This document shows, in pieces, positions 8,719 through 17,291 of a DNA stretch of 46,781 nucleotides; within the stretch, counting starts at the first letter, position 1; each line of letters starts with the position of its first letter. The position numbers were made by a program, and so were the translations under genes. The DNA is from Zhongshania aliphaticivorans (GTDB lineage Bacteria; Pseudomonadota; Gammaproteobacteria; Pseudomonadales; Spongiibacteraceae). The notes beneath the pieces are model-generated. The model was not told the origin of the DNA. It saw only the letters and a list, made by a program, of their open reading frames with translations, and did no database searches. The stretch spans positions 211,552 to 258,332 of the forward strand of contig NZ_CACSIJ010000013.1 in assembly GCF_902705855.1 (NCBI RefSeq), in the 5' to 3' direction.

Positions 8719-9264
8719 TTACTGGCTATACACAATAGCGGCACCGATGAGTCCGGCAATGCTAATCCCCAGTGTCGGGCGGTAGCGGGTTGGGTCGGCG
8801 CAGGCCCACCACGCGGCTAAGCCCCACACCAGCGGAGCAATCATCACCACCAATACCACGGCATTGACTCTAGACCAGGGTAGGAATGTGGCTAGGGCCA
8901 CACTTATATAAGCGGAGGCCGCGCCGGAGAGTGGAACAACAATAAAAAATAACGCTATATGCCGGAGCATCGTTCGAGTCGCAGGCACAACAAATACAAC
9001 ATTTTCCGTGGCCCGTTGATTTTTGCGCTTAATTTCTAAATTGAATAACACCATTAGCCAGGCCAGTAGTGGTAGCAACATCAATCCATAAGCGACACCA
9101 AACTCGCCGCCGTAGCCGCGAATTAATAACACACAGGACGCTAGGTTCAGCAGCCATCCCATCGGCATTAGCCAGACTTGGCTTTGGGAGCGCTTTTGCC
9201 AAGAGAGGTATAGGCAAGTGATACCGGCAATAGCTGTAGCAATACCTAGAAGTCCATTTATCAT
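8719..9264 (-). CDS. Polytopic membrane protein, iron-uptake-associated type
   Basis: 181 aa with about six hydrophobic helices and short charged loops, including a basic loop LEIKRKNQRATEN in the middle. I cannot name the family. Similar-sized hydrophobic proteins (DUF3649/DUF3325 style) often accompany PepSY proteins in siderophore-receptor operons, and this one sits directly upstream of the PepSY gene. The role is inferred from context only. Confidence 0.6.
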   Translation of the reverse strand: MINGLLGIATAIAGITCLYLSWQKRSQSQVWLMPMGWLLNLASCVLLIRGYGGEFGVAYGLMLLPLLAWLMVLFNLEIKRKNQRATENVVFVVPATRTMLRHIALFFIVVPLSGAASAYISVALATFLPWSRVNAVVLVVMIAPLVWGLAAWWACADPTRYRPTLGISIAGLIGAAIVYSQ

Positions 9265-9580
9265 GTTTTGTTATCCAGCACTTTTTGCGTGTTTTTTTGA
9301 GATTAAGCGTTTAGTGGGTGTCGGCCTTTGCGATTAAGGAGGTACTTCTACGAGCAAATAGCCGATGCTAAGAAAACGTGTTTTGGTATCTCGCCAAAGA
9401 GACGGTATGTATTTTTCAAGGCCTCGATGCATGACGCTGCGAGGATAGGTCGTCCTAGATATTTGTCTAGCGTGGGTGGAGAAATACGGGGTAAATACTA
9501 ATGAGAGCGATTCTTAAATGCAAGTGAAGCTGCTGTAACAATTGGCATCATCCTACTGTTAGGGCAGGAGGGGTCGGCAT
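9265..9580. other. Intergenic, possible weak Fur site
   Basis: No gene is seen. The stretch TAATGAGAGCGATTCTTA at 9499-9516 agrees with a Fur box at about 11 of 19 positions. It could serve the minus-strand pair 9264-7218, but it is far (about 240 bp) from that start and the match is marginal. Confidence 0.3.
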
Positions 9581-9973
9581 TTATGTGTTTGATTTATGCT
9601 CGGTTCCTTCACCGGGGGTAATGAATAGAACCTTGGCTAACGCACTGGTTCGAGCGGTATGCCATGTATTTTTGGGGATCACAATGTAGTCGCCAGCGTC
9701 ACTTAAGTGCTGGCTTTGTTCACCCGCTGCAGTGTCCAGCACCAGTGTGATTTCACCTTCGATCAGCATGACCATTTCGTCACCCTTGGGGTGAATCTCC
9801 CAGCTCGTCCAGTCACTCTCAAAGGTATACATGGCTACTAGGCTGTGTTGCTTAAATTGATTAAAGCGCGAATCTAAATCTTGATATAGCGACGGACTTA
9901 CCGCGACAGGTGTTGCCGTTTGATCTGGGCAGAGCACTAAAAACTCATTAGTTATTTGGTGTTTTTTCGTCAT
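9581..9973 (-). CDS. Single-domain cupin protein
   Basis: 130 aa with one cupin domain. The first motif is WEIHPKGDEMVMLIEGEITLVLD (His, Glu and the GE turn); the second is GDYIVIPKNTWHTA with the metal-binding His. Such proteins bind a divalent metal in a small beta-barrel and may be enzymes or ligand sensors. The substrate cannot be deduced. It is followed 3' by a 59-aa membrane protein gene running in the same direction upstream (10003-10182), separated by 29 nt, so the two may be co-transcribed. Confidence 0.8.
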   Translation of the reverse strand: MTKKHQITNEFLVLCPDQTATPVAVSPSLYQDLDSRFNQFKQHSLVAMYTFESDWTSWEIHPKGDEMVMLIEGEITLVLDTAAGEQSQHLSDAGDYIVIPKNTWHTARTSALAKVLFITPGEGTEHKSNT

Positions 9974-10002
9974 GCTCGACCTCGCTTCTGAGGAAGTGAA
10001 AT

Positions 10003-10182
10003 TTACGACATAAAGGATTTAAACAGCGCCAGAATCAACAATAAGCCGACCAGCGGTAAAATCCAACGCCTAATTTTAGACTGTTGTTCTGGTGAGGGCC
10101 GCGGGCCGAATTTTTCTATGAGTGGTACTAATACAATCAATGCAATAAATAGGAAGGCCAGTATTGTTAGCAGATTTCCCAT
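10003..10182 (-). CDS. 59-aa membrane protein
   Basis: A short frame with an ATG at 10182 and TAA at 10003-10005. GGAGCAC lies about 9 nt upstream. The product has two hydrophobic helices (about residues 4-21 and 41-54) joined by a polar, Pro- and Gln-rich loop with a basic RR pair before the second helix. The codon pattern and positive-inside layout look genuine. No family recognised. It lies between the Mrp operon and the cupin gene, all on the same strand. Confidence 0.6.
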   Translation of the reverse strand: MGNLLTILAFLFIALIVLVPLIEKFGPRPSPEQQSKIRRWILPLVGLLLILALFKSFMS

Positions 10183-10247
10183 GGGGCAGTGCTCCGTATA
10201 TAAAGTTTGAACCGCCGAGGTCTTAGCTGATGTGTGCTGAGAGAACA

Positions 10248-10269
10248 GGGGCTGATGAGCATCAGCCCC
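10248..10269 (-). terminator. Perfect hairpin after Mrp operon
   Basis: GGGGCTGATG and CATCAGCCCC are exact complements separated by AG, about 145 nt downstream of the last Mrp gene. A T-rich run is missing on both sides (minus strand continues TGTTCTCTC), so efficiency is uncertain. A similar core (GGGGCTGA/TCAGCCCC) recurs at 20807-20834. Confidence 0.5.
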
Positions 10270-10414
10270 ATATTAACAATTAACAGTGAGGATTGCTGTG
10301 TACTGAAATCTCCAGCGCGGTGACCGCATAGCTCTCGCTGCAGTTTACCCGCACAGTAGCCTGCTTAGATCGAAAATCGTTGCAAGCATGTGTGCGGGTG
10401 GCCAATAAATAAAT

Positions 10415-12115
10415 TTAAAAAAATCTGAAAACTAACAAAACGGCAAGTAAGGTCACCACCAAAGCTACCATACTGCTGATTGAGATGGCGCGGGAGAAAA
10501 TTCCGTTGCCGCTATGAAGAGTGGCTAAGCGCTGCTCAAATGTATGGCCCATGACGGCGATGCGACGGCGTAGGGCTTCATCTGTCTGGCGCACAATGGA
10601 GCCACAAGCTTTAATGAGGCGAGGAAGCGGACGCCGATACAGCCAATCGACGTCTAGGTTGGTTGAGGGTAGTTCCGGTGGGTACAGGCCTTTCAGATTT
10701 AGCCAAACAAATGCCAATGCCGAGAAAAACAGCAACTGTGTTTGGGTGAGAATATGGCTCACATCATAGGCGCTGTAGTCGGTCGCAAAGGGCAGGTGTT
10801 GATAGAGTAGTTCTGGGAATATGCCAATCGTCAGGCATAGGGCGGCTGCTATAGACATTGCCAGTAGCATATTCCAAGGCGCCTCTTTACAGCGTATACC
10901 CGAGTCGTGTGCAAAAAAGGCGAAGTAGGGAATTTTAATACCTGCGTGATGGAAAACCCCAGCCGAGGCGAACAGCAATAGTAGCCATACCACATCAAAA
11001 TTGTCTTTGAGTGCTGCTGACATGATCATCGATTTACTAACAAAGCCACTGAACAGCGGGAAGGCTGATATAGACGCTGCGCCGATGATACAGAGCACTG
11101 CCGTCTTGGGCATTGATTTATAAAGCCCGCCGAGCTCTGAGCCGTTGATACGGCCGGTGCGGTATAGCACAGCCCCCATCGACATAAACAATAAGCCTTT
11201 AAAAATAACGTCATTGAAGGCGTGCGCGACGGCACCATTGATACCTAGTTCGGTGCCGATACCAATGCCCACCATCATAAATCCGATCTGGTTGATTAAA
11301 CTGTAGGCAAGAACTCGGCGCAGGTCATTTTCAATGACCGCAAAGAAAATGGGGAAGCAAGCCATTGTAGCGCCGATATAAACCAGCATTTCGGTACCCG
11401 GGAAGCCTCTGGCCATGGCGTATACCGCCACTTTTGTGGTGAAGGCGCTGAGGAATACGGTGCCCGTTGGTGTCGCTTCGGGATAGGCGTCTGTCAGCCA
11501 GTTGTGGAAAAATGGAAATGCGCACTTGATGCCAAATGCGATAAAAATAAACCAACTGGCGACGGAGTCTAGGCCGATTTCGGTAAACATCAGGCTGGAC
11601 TGATGTTGGTAATATAAAATGACGCCCACTAACAGCAGCATTCCCGAGATGACCTGAGTCATCAAGTAGCGCATCCCGGCGTGGTAGGCCATGTCACTGC
11701 GCCGCGCCCAAATTAAAAAGACCGACGTCACCGCCAGCATTTCCCAAAAAACAAACAAGGTTAGTAAATCACCGGCGAAGACTGCACCCAAGGCACTGCC
11801 TGCATAAAGCATGGCTGCAACTTGCTGCATTTTATCTTTGACGTGTAGGGAATAAATTACGCTGATGAGCGCGGCAATATGAAACAAATAGCCGAACAAC
11901 AGGCTTAGCCTATCAATGTGGATGGGCTTAAGATCCATGCCCATTAACTGCGTTTCGACGCCGTAGAACGCCGGTAGCTGCCAGAGGTTTAGTGCACTCA
12001 ATACAATGACCACAATCATTGCAGGCCCGCGCCAAGTCGCGCCACCAAGCAGGGCGATTACAGCTCCTAGATAAAAGAGCAGGAAGGGCGGCAGTTCAAT
12101 CCCCACCATTGGCAT
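10415..12115 (-). CDS. Na+/H+ antiporter subunit D-like (third NuoM-like subunit)
   Basis: 566-aa polytopic protein of the proton-translocating NuoL/M/N-MrpA/D superfamily. The channel residues expected of an active subunit are present: the Glu in LTLFVFWEMLAV (TM5), the Lys in FIAFGIKCAFPFFHNWL (TM7) and a Lys in HAFNDVIFKGLLFM. A charged C-terminal tail with many Arg residues and a last membrane helix (SSMVALVVTLLAVLLV) extend it beyond MrpD length. It is the last gene of the operon and overlaps the 94-aa gene by 20 nt. It probably forms one of three ion channels in an Mrp-like complex. Confidence 0.85.
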   Translation of the reverse strand: MPMVGIELPPFLLFYLGAVIALLGGATWRGPAMIVVIVLSALNLWQLPAFYGVETQLMGMDLKPIHIDRLSLLFGYLFHIAALISVIYSLHVKDKMQQVAAMLYAGSALGAVFAGDLLTLFVFWEMLAVTSVFLIWARRSDMAYHAGMRYLMTQVISGMLLLVGVILYYQHQSSLMFTEIGLDSVASWFIFIAFGIKCAFPFFHNWLTDAYPEATPTGTVFLSAFTTKVAVYAMARGFPGTEMLVYIGATMACFPIFFAVIENDLRRVLAYSLINQIGFMMVGIGIGTELGINGAVAHAFNDVIFKGLLFMSMGAVLYRTGRINGSELGGLYKSMPKTAVLCIIGAASISAFPLFSGFVSKSMIMSAALKDNFDVVWLLLLFASAGVFHHAGIKIPYFAFFAHDSGIRCKEAPWNMLLAMSIAAALCLTIGIFPELLYQHLPFATDYSAYDVSHILTQTQLLFFSALAFVWLNLKGLYPPELPSTNLDVDWLYRRPLPRLIKACGSIVRQTDEALRRRIAVMGHTFEQRLATLHSGNGIFSRAISISSMVALVVTLLAVLLVFRFF

Positions 12116-12380
12116 TCTCCGTCTTGGTTTCGCGAGCTTGCTGATAGTAGTCTTCTTCGCGCATTAAGATTTTGCGCATCCACTTAGCAACCAGTACTAA
12201 AATCACACAGCCGATAAATCCGTAAATAGGATAGAAGCCATACAGGCCCTCCCAGGGGTGTTCGGTGTGCCGATGGATCACAAAGTCCAAGCCAACTAAC
12301 AGCGCGCAAATGACGTAAAGACTGTTGAGAATAAGGCGCAGTGTTGCGGGGCGATCAAAAAAGTCTTGGGATTGGCTCAT
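12096..12380 (-). CDS. Small two-helix subunit of the Mrp-like operon
   Basis: 94 aa with two membrane helices (about residues 14-32 and 48-66) and a charged, Glu-rich C-terminal tail (MREEDYYQQAR). It is embedded between two antiporter-like subunits, overlapping one by 4 nt (ATGA) and the other by 20 nt, which argues for a structural or assembly subunit. It is not one of the canonical MrpA-G proteins. I know of no established function. Confidence 0.65.
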   Translation of the reverse strand: MSQSQDFFDRPATLRLILNSLYVICALLVGLDFVIHRHTEHPWEGLYGFYPIYGFIGCVILVLVAKWMRKILMREEDYYQQARETKTENANGGD

Positions 12381-13849
12381 GGCGTTCCCTCGGTAAAAAT
12401 CTGCGAGACCAGCTCAAATAGCGGGTTTGGAAAGAAAAATAGCAATACGCATGCGCTAGCAGTGGCGCATATTGCAATGAGTGCCGCCGGTGGCGCCTCG
12501 TGAATAGCCGTAGCTTGCGCGTCAGCTTGTTTTCCTGGGAAGAAGGCGCGCAACGGGATTGGTAGTAAGTAGGCGATATTTAGCAGCGAGCTGAGTATTA
12601 GTACTGCCATTAAAATCAGGTGGTCCGTCTCTAAAGTGGCGGTTAGTAGCCACCACTTACTCCACGTTCCCGCGGTGGGCGGTAGCCCGATAATACTGAG
12701 TGAGGCGATAAAAAATGCTGCCATGGTGATTGGCATGCTTCGACCCAGACCGGCCATCGAACTAATCTCACTCTTGTGGCTAGCCACGAGTATTGCGCCA
12801 GCGCAGAAGAATAGGGTGATCTTGCCTAGCGCATGGGTCGCGATATGCATTGCGCTGCCCATTACACCGCTTTCAACGGCAAGCAAGGTTCCCAAGGTGA
12901 TATAGCCGAGTTGGCTAATGGTGGAGTAGGCGAGGCGGGCTTTGAGATTGTCTTGGCGTAGTGCTACTAGTGAGGCGAGCACTACACCGGCGCCGGCTAG
13001 ATAAAGGAGATAGTCGGTCGCAGGTATTTGTTGCAGCGTATCTAGGCCAAAGATAAAGACCAGAATCTTGATCAAGCTGAATACCCCAGCTTTCACCACC
13101 GCTACGGCGTGGAGTAGCGCGCTAACCGGAGTAGGAGCCACCATCGCCGCCGGTAGCCAGCGGTGAAATGGCATGACCGCTGCTTTGGCGACACCAAACA
13201 CAAATAGCACCAACAATAGTGACAGCAGTGCTATAGGTGTTTGCTCAGGGAAAATACCACCTTGTTGGAAGTCTAAGCTACCCGCTACCAGCCACGTTAC
13301 GATAATGGCCGGCAAAAAAAAGGCAATTGACGTACCCATCAATATTCCTAGGTAGACCCTGCCGCCCTGTTTGGCTTTTTCGGTACCCGCGTGAGTGACG
13401 AGGGGATAGGTACACAGTGAAAGTACTTCGTAAAAAACAAACAGCGTGAACAAGTTCTCTGCGTAGGCGATAGCCATTACCGCTGCGATTGCAATGGCAA
13501 AACAAACGTAGAAGCGAGTTTGCTTGTCCTCCTTATGGCCGCGCATGTAACCAATGGCGTATAAGGTTGTTACCGGCCAGAGCAGGCTAGCCACTAAGCC
13601 AAATAGCAGACCTAGGGCATCGACTCTGAAGCTCAAATTAAGTCCGGGTAGTATCTCTAACCAGTGTCGAGACAGTGCTTCACCCTGATTAAAACTGGCG
13701 TACAGTTTTAAATTGATCAATAAGAGAACCGCACCGGCGATGAGGGATACCGCCTCGCGCATATTTGGTTTCCGGCTGAACGCAAGTACGCCGACTATTG
13801 CAATAAGAGGCGTGAGTATGGCGACGTCAATAAGCGAAGTTGTATTCAT
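12377..13849 (-). CDS. mrpD: Mrp/NuoM-like antiporter subunit D (second copy)
   Basis: 490-aa polytopic membrane protein of the NuoM/MrpD family. Expected channel residues are present: Glu in TLFVFYEVLSLCTYPL, Lys in FGVAKAAVMPFHRWLP, Lys in VAVVKAGVFSLIK and His/Lys in HIATHALGKITLFF. Its ATG shares one base with the stop of the upstream mrpD-like gene (TAATG). Its 3' end overlaps the small 94-aa gene by 4 nt. It catalyses or supports Na+(K+)/H+ exchange across the inner membrane as part of the multi-subunit complex. Confidence 0.85.
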   Translation of the reverse strand: MNTTSLIDVAILTPLIAIVGVLAFSRKPNMREAVSLIAGAVLLLINLKLYASFNQGEALSRHWLEILPGLNLSFRVDALGLLFGLVASLLWPVTTLYAIGYMRGHKEDKQTRFYVCFAIAIAAVMAIAYAENLFTLFVFYEVLSLCTYPLVTHAGTEKAKQGGRVYLGILMGTSIAFFLPAIIVTWLVAGSLDFQQGGIFPEQTPIALLSLLLVLFVFGVAKAAVMPFHRWLPAAMVAPTPVSALLHAVAVVKAGVFSLIKILVFIFGLDTLQQIPATDYLLYLAGAGVVLASLVALRQDNLKARLAYSTISQLGYITLGTLLAVESGVMGSAMHIATHALGKITLFFCAGAILVASHKSEISSMAGLGRSMPITMAAFFIASLSIIGLPPTAGTWSKWWLLTATLETDHLILMAVLILSSLLNIAYLLPIPLRAFFPGKQADAQATAIHEAPPAALIAICATASACVLLFFFPNPLFELVSQIFTEGTP

Positions 13850-15324
13850 TAGGGACGTCCCTCCACTAATGCTGTCGCTGCTTCAGAGCTGATCGATACC
13901 GGTAAACGAGTATCGATACCGAAATAAACATTGCCTAACACCAGCAACCAGAGAGCCAGCAACATTGCAAATGGGGCTTCTTTCACGGGAGAGTTATCTG
14001 CGGCAGGTTTGAAGTAAAGCGCTTCTACCACTCGCCATATATAGACGATAGCAAGCAGTGAACCTAATAGAATTAAAAATACCAATGGCCAGCGGCCCGT
14101 TAAAGCGGCGGCTGATACCAGATACCACTTGCTGATAAAGCCAGCAGTTAGGGGAACGCCAATTAAGCTGAGTCCACCGACGACAAAACCAAAGCTGGTC
14201 CAGGGCATTTTTCTACCCAGCCCCTGCATCGAAGTTAGGGTAGTGGCGCCTACGCGAGCAGCAATTGCGGCCAGAGCCATAAATAGGGTGGCTTTCATTA
14301 GTGCGTGGTTAAAAACATGAATCAAGGTCGCTTGCAGCCCCAACACACCGCCAATCCCCAAGCCGATAACCATATAGCCAATCTGGGCGATACTGGAATA
14401 GGCGATGGCGCGTTTTATTTCTTCTTGATAAATCGCCACAATCGACGCGCTGAATACTGAGAGAACGCCTAAGGCAACAAAGATATCCGCCAGTGGTATA
14501 ACGAGCTGGCTAAACTCGCTTGGGAAAATGGTGTAGGTAAAGCGGATTAATAGATAAAGGGCTACCTTGGTGGCGCTGGCGGCCAGGAAGGTTGTCACAA
14601 TCGATGGTGCTTGGCTGTAAGCGTTCGGCAACCACAGATGCAGTGGAAATAGCGCGAGTTTTAAACTGATACCGACCAGAATAAACGCATAGGCGGCAAA
14701 TACAGTAGAAGACTCGCTCGCTGGCGGCAGGCGTTGCGCGAGATCCTGCATATTGAGGGTGCCGGTCATGATATACATGAGGCCGATACCGATAAGGATA
14801 AAGGTCGCGCCAATCGTGCCCATAATTAGGTAGCGAAATGCAGCCCATAAACTTTTTCTATTGGGTCCTAAGGAAATAAGTGTGTAGGTCGACAGCGATG
14901 AAACTTCCAAAAAAACAAAGACGTTAAACGCATCTCCTGTTGCTAAAATTCCCAGCAAACCGGCGAGACAGAGTAGCCACGCCACATAAAATAAGCCCTG
15001 CTTATCTAAAGAAATCTCGGTGCTAATACTGCTCTGCGCCGCTAGTAGAGAAACCGTACTACTGGCAGAAACAATGACGAGCAACCACGCATTGAGCAGA
15101 TCAATTCTGTACTCAATTCCCCAAGGCGCTTGCCAGCCACCTAAGGCATAGCTAATTACGCCATGATTGTAGACCGTAGTTAGCAGTATGGCGGCGATGC
15201 AAAAACTAAGGGCGCTGACAAGCAGGGCGAATAGCCATGCCAGTTTGCCCCTGCCTAAGATAAGACAGGCAGGTGCCCCGAGCAGGGGCAGAATAACTTG
15301 TAAGATCGGTAAATGGCTTAACAC
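13849..15324 (-). CDS. mrpD: Mrp/Mnh antiporter subunit D
   Basis: 491 aa, NuoM/MrpD family, about 14 membrane helices. The key residues are seen in NVFVFLEVSSLSTYTL (Glu), LVGISLKLALFPLHLWLP (Lys) and HVFNHALMKATLFM (His/Lys). It follows mrpC with a 7-nt overlap and precedes the second mrpD with a 1-nt overlap, so it is in the canonical C-D position. The Mrp family expels Na+ or K+ in exchange for protons and needs all subunits for function. Confidence 0.9.
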   Translation of the reverse strand: MLSHLPILQVILPLLGAPACLILGRGKLAWLFALLVSALSFCIAAILLTTVYNHGVISYALGGWQAPWGIEYRIDLLNAWLLVIVSASSTVSLLAAQSSISTEISLDKQGLFYVAWLLCLAGLLGILATGDAFNVFVFLEVSSLSTYTLISLGPNRKSLWAAFRYLIMGTIGATFILIGIGLMYIMTGTLNMQDLAQRLPPASESSTVFAAYAFILVGISLKLALFPLHLWLPNAYSQAPSIVTTFLAASATKVALYLLIRFTYTIFPSEFSQLVIPLADIFVALGVLSVFSASIVAIYQEEIKRAIAYSSIAQIGYMVIGLGIGGVLGLQATLIHVFNHALMKATLFMALAAIAARVGATTLTSMQGLGRKMPWTSFGFVVGGLSLIGVPLTAGFISKWYLVSAAALTGRWPLVFLILLGSLLAIVYIWRVVEALYFKPAADNSPVKEAPFAMLLALWLLVLGNVYFGIDTRLPVSISSEAATALVEGRP

Positions 15325-15674
15325 GTATGGTCTCGCTGCTGAATTTCGGACTCTTCAATTGTGCCGTAGGCTTTTTTGATTCTTATTACCAATGCAAGTC
15401 CTAATGCCGTGGTAGCGATGCCGACAACGATTGCGGTGAGAATCAGTACATGGGGTAGGGGGTTAGAATAGATCGTGATCCCGTCTTGTAGAATCGGGGC
15501 GCTACCGCCAGTAACTTTTCCAGAACTGATATAAAGTATAAAAACCGAGGTCTGAAAAATATTTAGTCCCACCAGCTTTTTCACCAGATTGCCCTGTGCA
15601 ATCACGATGAAAAAGCCGATCATCATCAGCGCGACAACAATCCAATAGTTGTAATGGCTAAGTAGCAGCGTCAT
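15318..15674 (-). CDS. mrpC: Mrp/Mnh antiporter subunit C (NuoK-like)
   Basis: 118 aa with three hydrophobic helices and the NuoK/MrpC pattern: VKKLVGLNIFQTSVFILYIS near residue 40 and ...PLPHVLILTAIVVGIATTALGLALVIRI in the C-terminal helix, including the conserved PLPxxLxLTAIVVG. Overlaps the upstream MrpB-type gene by 4 nt and mrpD by 7 nt. Confidence 0.9.
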   Translation of the reverse strand: MTLLLSHYNYWIVVALMMIGFFIVIAQGNLVKKLVGLNIFQTSVFILYISSGKVTGGSAPILQDGITIYSNPLPHVLILTAIVVGIATTALGLALVIRIKKAYGTIEESEIQQRDHTC

Positions 15675-16657
15675 TCGTCAGTCTCCGCTGAGTTGTTCAC
15701 CTGACTAGCGAAGCAGTAGAAGATCATTACCATGACGGCTGCAACAGTGATTCCCACACCAAGCTCAATAATAATAATGCCGATGTGTTGGCCGGTAACT
15801 GGATTTTCTGCCAATACTGAATAGTCAAGGAAATCGCCGCCGTTAAGCATTGATACCAGACCTACTGACCCGTAAAGCAATACACCGAAGGCGGCGAGGA
15901 TTCTGAGTAAGGCTGAGCTCACTACTTGTTGCGCGAGATCGACGCCGAAAAACATGGTGTACAAAATAATTGCTGCAGCAAAAATCACCCCTGCTTGAAA
16001 ACCGCCACCGGGCCCATATTCCCCATGAAACTGCACATAAAGTGCAAATAAGAGAATGGGAGGGATTAAAATTTTACTGACGATGCGAAGAATTTTGTGC
16101 TTGTGCGCGCCGCTGATCACGGGCGTTTGACTGCCGCTAGGTTTTAGCATGAGCAATGTTAAAACACCGATACCGGCGGTGAAAACGACCGCCACTTCGC
16201 CGAAGGTATCGAAGCCACGGTAACTGGCTAGTACCGAGGTCACAATATTTGGAATGCCGATCTCGTCAGCGGATTGCCCTATATAGCGCGGGCTCACATG
16301 GGTGTTGGCAGGCGCATTGGCAGAGCCAAATTCGGGCATGCTGAGTGTGCCGATCACTAACAGCGCACCGGTAATTGTCACCAATATTAAAGCGGGAATA
16401 TTTCGGCTGGGACTGTGCTTTTCCCTGCGTCCCACCAGTGCCACCGTTAGTAGCATCAGCAGGGGAGAAATTCCCGACCCCACGGCGGCTTCGGTAAACG
16501 CGACGTCTACCGCGTCCATCAGTACAAAAAAACTCGCTGACAAGAATCCATAAATTCCACTGAGCATGATCACGGCAAGTAGGTCGCGGCTTAATACGAT
16601 TCCCAATGCGGTGGCTAGCAGCAGGCTTAGCAGGCTGATATTGATAAAGAATTCTAT
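15671..16657 (-). CDS. mrpB: DUF4040-MnhB fusion, Mrp antiporter subunit (A C-term/B)
   Basis: The N-terminal part (SRDLLAVIMLSGIYGFLSASFFVLMDAVDVAFTEAAVG; about 90 residues) is the DUF4040/MbhD-like module that forms the end of MrpA elsewhere. The C-terminal part, with FHGEYGPGGGFQAGVIFAAA, is MrpB/MnhB. The first standard start is TTG at 16606, which would cut the first membrane helix and has no ribosome site. A GGGGAGG at 16666-16672 sits 8 nt before an in-frame ATA at 16657, giving the full helix IEFFINISLLSLLLATALG. I therefore place the start at ATA 16657, but it is uncertain. The 4-nt overlap with mrpC is normal. Confidence 0.8.
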   Translation of the reverse strand: MEFFINISLLSLLLATALGIVLSRDLLAVIMLSGIYGFLSASFFVLMDAVDVAFTEAAVGSGISPLLMLLTVALVGRREKHSPSRNIPALILVTITGALLVIGTLSMPEFGSANAPANTHVSPRYIGQSADEIGIPNIVTSVLASYRGFDTFGEVAVVFTAGIGVLTLLMLKPSGSQTPVISGAHKHKILRIVSKILIPPILLFALYVQFHGEYGPGGGFQAGVIFAAAIILYTMFFGVDLAQQVVSSALLRILAAFGVLLYGSVGLVSMLNGGDFLDYSVLAENPVTGQHIGIIIIELGVGITVAAVMVMIFYCFASQVNNSAETDE

Positions 16658-16696
16658 GGCGATATCCTCCCCGCTGTATACTCATAGCGGTCACGT

Positions 16697-17017
16697 TTAG
16701 GCGTCATGGGATTCCTCCCTGAGCGTCTCGTGTTGTTGATGGCGCCAAACGGCTTTTGCCAAAGCGTGGCTTGCCGTGGGACTGGTGAACAATATAAACA
16801 GTAAAATCATGATCAGTTTGAGAAGAACCAAACTCCATCCGGCCAGTAACATTAGTCCAGAAAGAAGTAGGGTCGTCGCGAGGGTTTCAGTCACTCCCGC
16901 AGCATGCATACGGCTGTAGATATCTGGAAATCGCAAGACCCCGAGTGTGCCGGTGAAAATCAAGCCGCTGCCGGTCAGCAACAGAATGCCGCTAAGAACT
17001 TCCAGCAAATTACTCAT
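16697..17017 (-). CDS. mrpG: Mrp/Mnh antiporter subunit G
   Basis: 106 aa with three hydrophobic segments and the MnhG signature TGSGLIFTGTLGVLRFPDIYSRMHAAGVTETLA. The start at 17017 (MSNLLEV) follows AAGGTAG and overlaps the mrpF stop by 8 nt. An in-frame ATG 39 nt upstream would add a basic tail inside mrpF and is less likely. A 39-nt gap separates it from the B-type gene. Confidence 0.9.
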   Translation of the reverse strand: MSNLLEVLSGILLLTGSGLIFTGTLGVLRFPDIYSRMHAAGVTETLATTLLLSGLMLLAGWSLVLLKLIMILLFILFTSPTASHALAKAVWRHQQHETLREESHDA

Positions 17018-17291
17018 GAGTAGAGCTACCTTTCTCCGCTTTTTGGGTGTGCTCAAAGTATCTTAGAAGTGCGATCACGCTGATGAAATTCATTAGGGCA
17101 TAGATCAGCGCAATATCTAAAAATTCAGGTCTGCCGAATAAAAAACCAAGGACAGCAATAAGCAAAACAGTTTTGGTTCCAAATAAGTTAGCGGCTAGTA
17201 CTCGGTCGAATATCGTAGGGCCAGCAAAGCCCCTGACCATTGCCATGGCCATAACAACTAATAGGGCAAAGGTAGTGACAGCGAGCATCAT
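17010..17291 (-). CDS. mrpF: Mrp/Mnh antiporter subunit F
   Basis: 93 aa with three helices and the MrpF pattern GPTIFDRVLAANLFGTKTVLLI followed by DIALIYALMNFISVIALLRYF. It starts with the ATG that shares one base with the mrpE stop (TAATG). A second ATG follows immediately in frame. Confidence 0.9.
   Translation of the reverse strand: MMLAVTTFALLVVMAMAMVRGFAGPTIFDRVLAANLFGTKTVLLIAVLGFLFGRPEFLDIALIYALMNFISVIALLRYFEHTQKAEKGSSTHE

Noticed and set aside
16266-16694. 142-aa minus-strand frame upstream of/overlapping mrpB
   Set aside because: Arg/His/Pro-rich composition, no homology style; shadow of the DUF4040-MnhB gene. Its ATG context explains why the real start at 16657 is easily missed.
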